Notes under the pieces: model-generated | Seen by the model: the letters and a program-made list of their open reading frames with translations, nothing else | Databases searched by the model: none | Told to the model about the DNA's origin: nothing | NCBI GenBank assembly: GCA_030704615.1 | Contig: CM060732.1 | Coordinates: 8,802,001 to 8,866,000 of the forward strand | Origin: Takakia lepidozioides | Taxonomy: Eukaryota > Streptophyta > Takakiopsida > Takakiales > Takakiaceae | DNA: 64,000 bases | Reading direction: 5' to 3' | Made by a program: the position numbers and the translations under genes | In this document: positions 55,928 through 64,000 of the stretch, one piece after another | Position numbering within the stretch: the stretch's first letter is position 1 | Layout of the letters: the number at the start of each line of letters is the position of its first letter

Positions 55928-57391
55928 TCAAGAAGCTGGTGGGGAGCACCAGAAGGCAAAATGCTCGTCTTTGCGCATGTTGCTGACAACACCGCCACAC
56001 TGCTGACACACAAAGCTGCTGCCATCAGCTGAAGCATCCATCACCACTTGTAGCCGGCCACTCTCTGCTAAGATAGGGGCTCTGCTTGTTCCACTGCTAT
56101 CCATCATCTCCCCGTGCTCTCTATCCATCATCTCCACTTGCTCTGATGTCACTGGAGCAGCCTGTGCTTGGGGAGCACCTGCAGGTGAGGCAGGTGACGG
56201 AAGGGTAGCAATTGCACATTCTGCAAACAAGGCTGACAACTCATCAGTGGCAGCATTCGCCTGCATGCCACTGTGGTAGATTTCTTGAGCTTTTCCCAGT
56301 GCTGCCACCACTGCCTGCTCGCCCCCAGTGGCTCGCAGTGCAAGCACCACCTGCCTCACATCCAACCACACAGTAATGCTACTCTATTAAACTGCCTTCC
56401 TGTACTCGTTACAAACATCAAGACTCCTCATCCCTGACCATCCATACACCTTCCCGCACCTCCTTACAATAATTCCTCAAGATTTCCACAGCTTGTTTCC
56501 TCACCTCCCAGAAGGAATAGCCTGTTTTAAGAAAGAAAGGTGGGGAAGCAACATCTTGAATATGGCGAGTGCTGTAGGAGATAGGGGATGACAAGGAGCA
56601 ACCCTTACCTACCCACCCCCAGCCAGGGACTGAATCACGTATTGCTTACCCTAACTTACACGATTGGGGTCATTCCTGTGAGTCATCCTATGGAGCACAC
56701 TGAGGCCGGGCATGGCAAAGACCCAGTGAACTCATGTAAAACAACTGAGCAATAGGCTAAACCTACGGTACTGTGGCACATTACTACCACCTATTTCACC
56801 TCAAGGAACCCCAACTAATGTATTCTGCCTCCAGGGATCAGTGAAACATACCCAATTACATACAAAGACATACGTTGGTCCAGCCATCCTGATTTGCATC
56901 TAGGCAATCAGACCTCCGCCTGGTGTGGGAGAGAGGAGTCAGTGTCTCTGCTAAAGTGTTCATAATCTGTCAAACAGGAAACCTGCAGAGCTTGCAGGTT
57001 CTGGCTTAGATCCACCCCGCCAAGGCTAGCTTGCAGGTCCCACTTGCAGAATTGATATGTGATAGCTAATGTCCTGATGTTTACCAATCCTATGTAAAGC
57101 TGTTCTGTATTTTTGTCGAAGTACCAAGCAATCAGAAACTGAAAACTACATAACTCGTAATTCCACGCCAATTGAGAGGAGGCGTTGACAAATTACTCCG
57201 CCGCCTTCGGCCATCACTCACTCCCCTCCACCCCTTTCTCCCTACTTTTCCTCGGTACTTACAGCTTGCAAAGCTTGTAAAGGATCTCCTTCGCTGATCC
57301 GTTGCCGGGCAATTGAAAGAAGAGATGCGATGCCGTCAGCGCTTAGCTCCTCCCCTGCAGGCTGTCCCCCTGCAGCCCCAGATGTATCCAT
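55928..57391 (-). CDS. Conserved plant protein with C-terminal C2HC zinc finger, two exons, complete
   Basis: Exon 1 (57391-57263, 43 codons) starts MDTSGAAGGQ and ends GDPLQALQA with a GTAAGT donor. Exon 2 (56350-55928) starts after GCAG with VVLALRATGGEQAVVAAL. The product is 183 aa. The first two thirds are helical (IASLLSIARQRISEGDPLQA, then KAQEIYHSGMQANAATDELS), followed by a Pro/Ala-rich linker. The end has SFVCQQCGGVVSNMRKDEHF then AFWC, a C-x2-C-x12-H-x4-C zinc-binding pattern. I recognise it as a conserved but uncharacterised plant family; no function can be assigned. The intron is 912 bp. The next gene upstream is on the same strand and ends 937 bp away. Confidence 0.85.
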
Positions 57392-58327
57392 GGTAGCAAT
57401 ATGAGTGGCTATAACAATGGCAAATCAATCACCCAAGATGAGAATGGTGGGAGTTTTTTCACACACAATCCCAATAAAGGATTTACAAATCCTCAAATAG
57501 ATGTGGCAGAAGAAATCCAACACCATTTGCTCAAGGCTGGAAGCTTCTCTGTTCCTGGCTGCCTGGCTGGGCAGAGTATCTAATGGGTTGTGGACATGAG
57601 GGCACAGCAAGCAGGGCTTTAGGGGTTTTAGTCTCCTCCTGTACCCGCCTCTAACCAACCCACCTGCGAGCTTCAAGCCGCAAGTCAAGATATTCATTGA
57701 TCACCTTTGTAATGTTAAGTTGGATCCTAGATAGAGGGTATGGGGTGATTTTTCGATCCTAGTCCACATGGGCGGTATTGGGGAAGGATCACTGTGGAGT
57801 CACATGGATGACAGTCGGGTGCTGGATGAACGACAAAGACCTTGCAAATGAGCAATAGTCCCCTGGTCTCTCTTCAGGATAGGATTCTTTTTTCCCTTTG
57901 TAACAAGAATACAAAGGGACAACCCTTGTTGAATGGAGGCCCTGGAGTTCTTCAAAACCTGGAATGTGACGTTGTGGACCAGTGTAAGATTTTCTGCAAA
58001 TTATGATGTTTGGTAGTTGAGTGAAGACATGCCCAACAACTATTTCACATTTATGCAATTGCAACTGTATCTTCAACTATTCAGTTGTGACTGTTATGAT
58101 GACTCGGCAGCTTCAAAAGCATCACTTGTTGTTTGGCATGTGTTGGATCCCAGTTTATAAAAACATGCTGCAAGTGCAAGACAATATGATGAAATGGGGG
58201 TGGGATGAAACCCTCTAACCGCAATGCATGGACCACACTGCAAATGTTGCCTGTTTCAAAACCTAGGTTCAAATTGACATTCCACATCTCCAACAAGAGT
58301 GTTCACTCTTCCACCATTCAATCAAAG

Positions 58328-60128
58328 CTACAGCTCAGATCCTCTGCCTCCTGAAGGCGTAGGAGCAAAGAACCCTTCTAACACCTCCATGGACATGCGC
58401 ACCAAACTTTGCACATTGGTGGGCCTCAATTGCAACAGGTCACAGAAAAGGTCCCCCTCCAAGACCTCACGCCGAATCGCCATCACACAATTCCGCAATG
58501 CACCCTGTATCGCACCAAAAGTTGTACAAGACTTCTAAGTTTTCCTTCTTTAAAAAGAGATGATAGCACTGGTTTCGACTCATGGCTTCCACACATCATG
58601 CAGTATATACTCTTCAACCTCTTTTTTCTTTTTAAATCCAGCACTTTAATTGTAATAGATGCAGACTTCATTAGTTCACAATTAGAGAAAACAGTTTGAT
58701 CTCATATAATCTGCAGTAACTCGGTCATCTTCCACAAGGGCAAAGTTGAGCATTGTGACGCTTGCATAGATTACAGACAAGTTTCATACTTAGAGATTCC
58801 AGCTTTGTGCTATTCAATTCACTGCTTCCCAAATTTAGACTTGGCAACCACGACAGGGTCTTCCACAGTAGGCCTCATGAAAATGCTCAAAACACACGTG
58901 AGGCACCATCTGGGACATTTAGTCTCTAAATAGGCTACCATTAGCTTCCTATAATAATAATTTACAATGTGGAGGAAAACAAGGCATAATGTATATCAGA
59001 CCACCATAGTGACAGAAAGAAAGGCCGGGAGGGGACGCTAGAGACTTACAGATTGATCAAAAACCGACAAAAGGTTGTGCAGAAGTGTTTTAGTAACACT
59101 CAAAACTCTTGAATAGTTGTCTGCAATCCACTGTAGCTGCTCGCCTTCTGAATTGAGCCGCACTACTTCTGCAACAATTGCTGAAAGGTCACTAAGGTGC
59201 AGCAAGGCCTGAGATAGACCCGCACCCCTGGACACTGATTGCGTAAAATAGTAGTGCGCCAAGTAATCCCAGCTCAGTGACCCCACACCCATCCACCACT
59301 GCAGGCCACTTCCCAAGGTAGCAGCCATGGCCCTGGCCCTATCGGCCCCTGATTCCACAGTGCACCCACTAAGACCATCACCTCCACACACATTTTGCGC
59401 ATAGGTCATTGCCTACGTAAGTCTGCCTTCCCAATTCGATCATTACTGATAATCAAACTTTCTCTTGTCTTTCATCCTGTACTGCGGTTTCCAGAAGTTC
59501 ATATACAGACAGAACAATACCTCTGTAGCTAAATACCTCTTGCCAGTACAACCATCCTCACTGCGTAACCATGTTTTAGATCACATCTAAAACAGGGGGA
59601 CACACATGGTGTGATAGAGACATGGTGGAAGGTTCCGAGTAGTTTGAAATTGAATGCACACACAAACTTGAGCACTTGCCGATTGTCAAGCTTCTTGTAC
59701 AAAAGCCAATATATTTGCACAATGGCCAATAAGGATTTAAGGAACAACGTTCCTGGTCTTTTCAATAGAGTGGCGCAAATTTACTACATGGTCCAATTGA
59801 GATGTGTACCGGCCTCTACCCATTTCTCCACTGACAATCCACATCGACTTCGCCTGGAAGGACTTACTAAATTGTTGGAAGACTCGTCTTTATTCAAACA
59901 TATAGCAGAGAGGATAATACCAGAAAGATCACCGCGCTCGGACCTAAGAGAAGCAACGTTCTGAAACAAGGATTGCAACGCCATTGAGAACCCCCGCAAG
60001 CTGCTGAAGATAGCCGTGGTCGATCCCCACATCGGCTGAGCCCCTGCCATATTAGTTGTAGCCCCGCTCGGCGGCATCATGCTCACTACCAGCATCAGCA
60101 GCAGTACCACGCCCGCCCTCGTCACCAT
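58328..60128 (-). CDS. Uncharacterised conserved plant protein, at least three exons
   Basis: Exon 3 (58504-58328, 59 codons, stop) reads GALRNCVMAIRREVLEGDLF and continues to SGGRGSEL. It follows the ACAG acceptor in phase with the donor at the end of exon 2 (59050, TCT/GTAAGT). Exon 2 (up to about 59406) has GSGLQWWMGVGSLSWDYLAH, then SQALLHLSDLSAIVAEVVRL and NYSRVLSVTKTLLHNLLSVF. Exon 1 probably starts at 60128 (MVTRAGVVLLLMLVVSMMPP, resembling a signal or anchor) and includes FSSLRGFSMALQSLFQNVAS. The exon 1-2 join is unresolved: GTCCGA after SLR needs an acceptor at CTTAG inside the assumed exon 2. The pattern fits a small uncharacterised plant family. Function unknown. Confidence 0.7.
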
Positions 60129-60139
60129 CTCCCACTATT

Positions 60140-61626
60140 CATCAATCTCTCTCTCCCAGTGCCTGTTTGAGAAAGCATGCAATTGGGCAGCAATTGGGTA
60201 GCTTGAATATTTCGCAAATCCTCCGCAAGATTTGCCTGCAAAATGGCTGGCGCCTTCTCTGTCTGTCACCCTCCGTTACGGACTAGGTGACCGGCTCGAT
60301 GCCACGGGTTACCCCATGTAGCTGAGGCGCGGTAGTGCCCAAGCGACCCATTCTGGGTCGGTTGGGTTTGCTTAACCAGCCATAACTTCATGTGGTTAAG
60401 GCTGATTGGGCCTTTTTTGGGCTCAATCGATAGAAAATCGGGTCCCCCTTCATATGGCATTGGCCAATTGGTCAATGCCTGAAAGGGTATGGGTCTGGAC
60501 CAATTGGAAGGGGGCACACTCAGCTTTTTGAGGCCAAATTGGCCCCCCTAACCTGCCCAAGTTGCTGACATGGAAACTGCGGTCAGGTTAGGGTGACTGA
60601 AAGATATCCCATAAAGGTTAGGGCGGCACGCTCCCCCAAACCCCTTGATTGCCCGGCAGGGGCATGGCGCCCGGCGCAGGTCTGGGCATTCCCAGGCCTG
60701 AGCCCTAGCCTGAATCGACGGCGATGGCAGCTCCGGCCAACGCCACTCAGGACGGGCTGGAGGGAGTGCAGCCGCGATGGCGGCAGAGCTCGGGGCTCGA
60801 GAAAAACGCCACGAGGAGTGGGCCAAACCTAGGGCGGGGGTTTGAGTGGCCCCCATGAAAGCAGGGCCGAGTAAGCCAGAGGAGCTCCCAAACCCCGTGC
60901 CCTTCTGGGCTATGGCTCCAAATATCCTAGGCCTGCAGGCTATTGCCTAGGTGTGCCATTTGAAGTCTTGGGCAGGGAACCTAAAGATGTGAGGGCAATT
61001 ACCGATTGGTCCCAAACTTTTTTGGGATCTCATATGGATGTTCATGACACTTCAACCGGAGGGATTAGGAATTGAACGGCTGAATTTGTTTGTATAATTT
61101 TAGGAAGAGATATTTTGGCCTGCCCAAAGAAAATGGCATATTTTGACCCCCCAATTTGTCACTACAAAGGAGCCCACTTGAGAACATTTCAGAAAAAACT
61201 AAAAAATTATGAGGATGTGTGTTATCAGGTATGGTATAACATTCTTGAGACTCTCAAAAAAAGAGAAATTAAAACTGCGCAAAAAAACTGCTTTTTTTGG
61301 CACCTATTTCTTAGTGAAGAGTTCTTTTTTGTCACCACTCTACACTTTATAATCTTCTGATCTGGCAGTTGGAATTTGATGAAACTTTTGTGGCAGGAGG
61401 TGGGGTAGGTGGGAAGTAATTCCAACGGTCAGTTTTACAGGGACACAGAGATTTTCCAGATAAAAATGTTTTTGTGGGCCAGGGTCATGTTTTTCCACGA
61501 GAGGGTGAAAATGAGTCTGGGCACTTAAGGGTTAAACTGGGTTTTCGAAACATCGAGAGTGACAGTCATGCATGCGCAGCCAGGTTATCGATACTTGTGA
61601 GGGTCGCAGGTTACCGCCAGTCGTTA
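60140..61626. other. No gene recognised
   Basis: Probably begins with the promoter of the preceding gene. A GC-rich patch (60600-60960) and an AT-rich patch (61080-61360) follow. ORFs up to 102 codons exist on both strands without motifs. Confidence 0.4.
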
Positions 61627-61634
61627 GTAGATAC

Positions 61635-62466
61635 CAGTGTTGGGCGGTTCTTGCATTTGTGAAGGAACCTTCGGTTCCGGTTCCAAAATTATTTCAAGAG
61701 ACGGTTCCGGATCCGGTTCCGGTTTTTTTTTATTGAGCCGGTTCCGGTCCGGTTCCGGATCCAACTTTTAAACATGGGGGCGGTTCCGGTTACCGGTTAG
61801 TTGCTGATAAAAACCATCGGTTCCGGTTAGGTTCCGGTTCTATTTTAAAAATATATTTGTTTAATTTAATTAGATTTAAAATATTTTATCAGTCCGGTAG
61901 ATTAAATAGCAGTGTATTCACATATTTGAACTAAAATCCAACGATTTTGTTAGTTTTCACTAACACAAAAAAACAAACAAAAATACTCTAAATAAACTGG
62001 TAGAAGAAAATGGGTAAAATTTTATGGGTTGAAAGTACTATTCAGCTACCTGGCAAGTATTGGCATCTTCAAACATTTTATTAATGAACTTAGCCAGGAT
62101 ATCATGGAGCTGGAGATTGAACCCAAGATCTCATGGCGCTGAAGCATTGAACATAGAATCTCATGGCCTTCAAGCATTGAACCCAGGATCTCAGGAGCTT
62201 AAGAGCATTAAATAAGTTTTTCCCTGGGCCCACCAGCCCCACCAAGGGGTCAAGAACCAAGAACCGGAACCGCTTTGGGAGCTGGAACCGCCGGTTCCCA
62301 CACATGTGGTCGTAGCTGGAACCGCCGATTCCGGTTCCCACACAATCCCCAATGAGCGGTTCCGGTTCCGGTTCTGCACAGGCGGGTCCGGTTCCGGTCC
62401 GGTTCCACATAACCGGAACCGGAACCGGCGGTTACCCGGGGCCAGGCGGGTAACCGCCCAACACTG
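61635..62466. mobile_element. Non-autonomous hAT element (832 bp) with GGTTCCGG arrays
   Basis: Ends CAGTGTTGGGCGGTT (61635-61649) and AACCGCCCAACACTG (62452-62466) are perfect 15-bp inverted repeats. An 8-bp target duplication GTAGATAC flanks it perfectly (61627-61634 and 62467-62474). Eight-base duplications and CAGTG ends define hAT elements. The left 200 bp is an array of GGTTCCGG words and the right 220 bp of CCGGAACC words, so the halves can pair as a long hairpin. The middle is AT-rich and non-coding. Confidence 0.95.
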
Positions 62467-62779
62467 GTAGATACGTACTCGAGACGCTTCGAAAAACCGG
62501 TTATGACAAGGATTTACGGATGTTCTCGAGATGTCAAGTTTGGTAACGGTACAGACTAAGTGCTAAAGGAAGCCATTCCGTTAGTTTGCCGGATCATTTG
62601 CTCCAGAATTCATGTTACTGTGTCACTAATCATCTGATGCTTGCTTGCTCAGGGGCAAGAAAGAGAGAGAGAGAGAATGTACTCATACAAGGGCGTGAAT
62701 CAGACCACAACTGGGCCAGGGCATGGGGCTCAGACTGGAGATTTGCAAAGTTGATGGACTATGTTCTTAATAGTCGTGA

Positions 62780-63010
62780 AGAGGGTCGCTCTCATGAGAA
62801 TACTTGAGACATTTAGTTTCCGTCTAGGTAGGCCCTTCAGATCATCCTCGAGGTCCTCACCCATTTCACAAACTGGAAATAGCTTCAGGGAAGTTTTATG
62901 CCTAGCTTTGGAGAGAGATACTCATGCCATGCCTGCAAATGTTGACTTGCCATAGCCTTAAGGCCACTGACCCCATGGGAAAGTAACGCTCCCGGAGCCT
63001 TTTGAGGGGT
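62780..63010 (-). pseudogene. Second LINE C-terminal relic
   Basis: The minus strand contains DDLKGLPRRKLN near 62815-62845, and the stretch near 62940-62975 parallels the HKATANNVL end of the relic at 55057. The segment between is short, so most of the domain is deleted. Confidence 0.45.
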
Positions 63011-63028
63011 TCACAACCTCCAGGGTTT

Positions 63029-63049
63029 AGAGAGAGAGAGAGAGAGAGA
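63029..63049. repeat. AG microsatellite
   Basis: An (AG)n run of about ten units. A shorter one lies at about 62661-62675. Confidence 0.9.
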
Positions 63050-64000
63050 ATATGGGCGGATAGAAGGCAAGTTCCAGTGAAGCAACACACACATGATAAC
63101 ATATAACAATGTGCTCAGCCAGGTGTGTTATTTTTGTTTACAATAATGACTGCTGTTCACCTTCGCCGCAAAAAGATGCCTCTCAGATCGATAACACTAA
63201 GGACCAGACAAATGCATTACTTTTTGACAATCCACATAATACAATGGTATCACACTACACTACCACTTTTCTGGCTCCACACCTGCATTCTACCTTGTAG
63301 CTTACAATGTCCCTGATCACCTGCAAGATGGGTGGCTATTGATGGAAATTTTTGTCCCAAAGCAGCTTTCCAGCTGTCCTTGATATGCTACTCCAAGAGG
63401 TAACAAGCATATCAAAGCTGCAAGACATAAAATATGAAGAACAGCTCTGCACAATCCTGTCGCAAACTAACTGATGCCTCTGTAGGTTGAAAGGTGGTTG
63501 AGTAAAAGATCCTCCCTTGTCATCCTCAAGCTGCTACTTGCGTAACTGTATTCTCGAGTCCCACTCCCCAGAGCATAGTGATTCTCCAGGAGTGAGTTAC
63601 ATGGGTCCTTCTCATTTGTGAGGAAGTTGGGAATGAACAAGCTTCTCAGCATGATAGCGGGGAGGTAACCTTCAGGACAACAATATCGAACAGCATTTGT
63701 CCTGCTTTCTAGCCACCCACCCAGATGCCCCATGGTACATCTGATTTAGCAGGGAAATCAGTGCACTCATTTCAGCTACTGTGCCTGAGATATTAAAGCT
63801 TGAAATCATCCTGAGGCTTGTTAGGCAAATGGGGATGATGACATAGCAGCCCCTGCTGCAGCATCTGACCGTCGGACAGTTCCCATACCACAGATGGTAC
63901 AGCCAAGGGAGGCTAATGCTGAAAATTTTGCACTACAAACCTCACAGCTGTCGTGGCCAATTGTGGGAAGCCAGCCAAGTGTGGCTGCACAGAATTGTGA
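63050..64000. other. No gene recognised; one ORF of unknown status
   Basis: A minus-strand ORF of 88 codons (63733-63467), with YCCPEGYLPAIMLRSLFIPN, has no family I recognise. It could be an exon of a gene extending to the right of the window or chance. Confidence 0.3.

Overview
The window is nuclear DNA of a streptophyte, most likely a seed-free land plant (moss, lycophyte or fern) or a charophyte alga. The evidence is spliced genes with GT-AG introns, a plastid-type MurE ligase with an acidic N-terminal extension, remains of PLS-class pentatricopeptide (PPR) genes, and a very high load of plant-type transposable elements. I cannot choose the lineage from sequence alone. All exon joins were worked out by hand from reading frame, splice sites and family knowledge.

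Left part (1-7.8 kb): a decayed retroelement lies on the minus strand, in the order gag-like (5.07-2.83 kb), aspartic-protease-like (2.69-1.8 kb) and C5-cytosine DNA methyltransferase (1.79 kb to the window edge). A roughly 750-bp inverted-repeat element splits the methyltransferase. This is one of the two most interesting loci. A degenerate zinc-knuckle relic follows.

Host gene island 1 (7.8-15.9 kb): two complete genes are transcribed divergently from a promoter region of about 440 bp. On the minus strand is a seven-exon THUMPD1/Tan1 gene (tRNA acetylation cofactor, 380 aa). On the plus strand is a six-exon MurE gene (about 819 aa). A possible MORN-repeat membrane protein exon lies at 18.4-18.85 kb.

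Repeat and transposon region (21.1-34.3 kb): an array of about eight higher-order repeat units (roughly 690 or 960-1000 bp each, built from degenerate monomers of about 120 bp) is interspersed with pieces of a SWIM-type (MULE-like) transposase and two spliced genes I do not recognise. The junctions cut straight into these coding regions.

Nested elements (34.6-52.1 kb): a complete Ty3-type LTR retrotransposon on the minus strand has 1.6-kb LTRs, a GTCCT target duplication and a tRNA-Asp-type primer binding site. Its LTRs carry three tandem F-box-like ORFs in sense orientation, and it has a long extra coiled-coil ORF after pol. Nested inside it is a 4.93-kb CACTA element with a CAA target duplication. 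That element carries broken PPR gene fragments, partly as an inverted repeat, and no visible transposase.

Right part (52-64 kb): microsatellites, LINE C-terminal relics, a small inverted-repeat element, two small spliced plant genes on the minus strand (55.9-57.4 and 58.3-60.1 kb), and an 832-bp hAT-type element built of GGTTCCGG arrays with an 8-bp target duplication.
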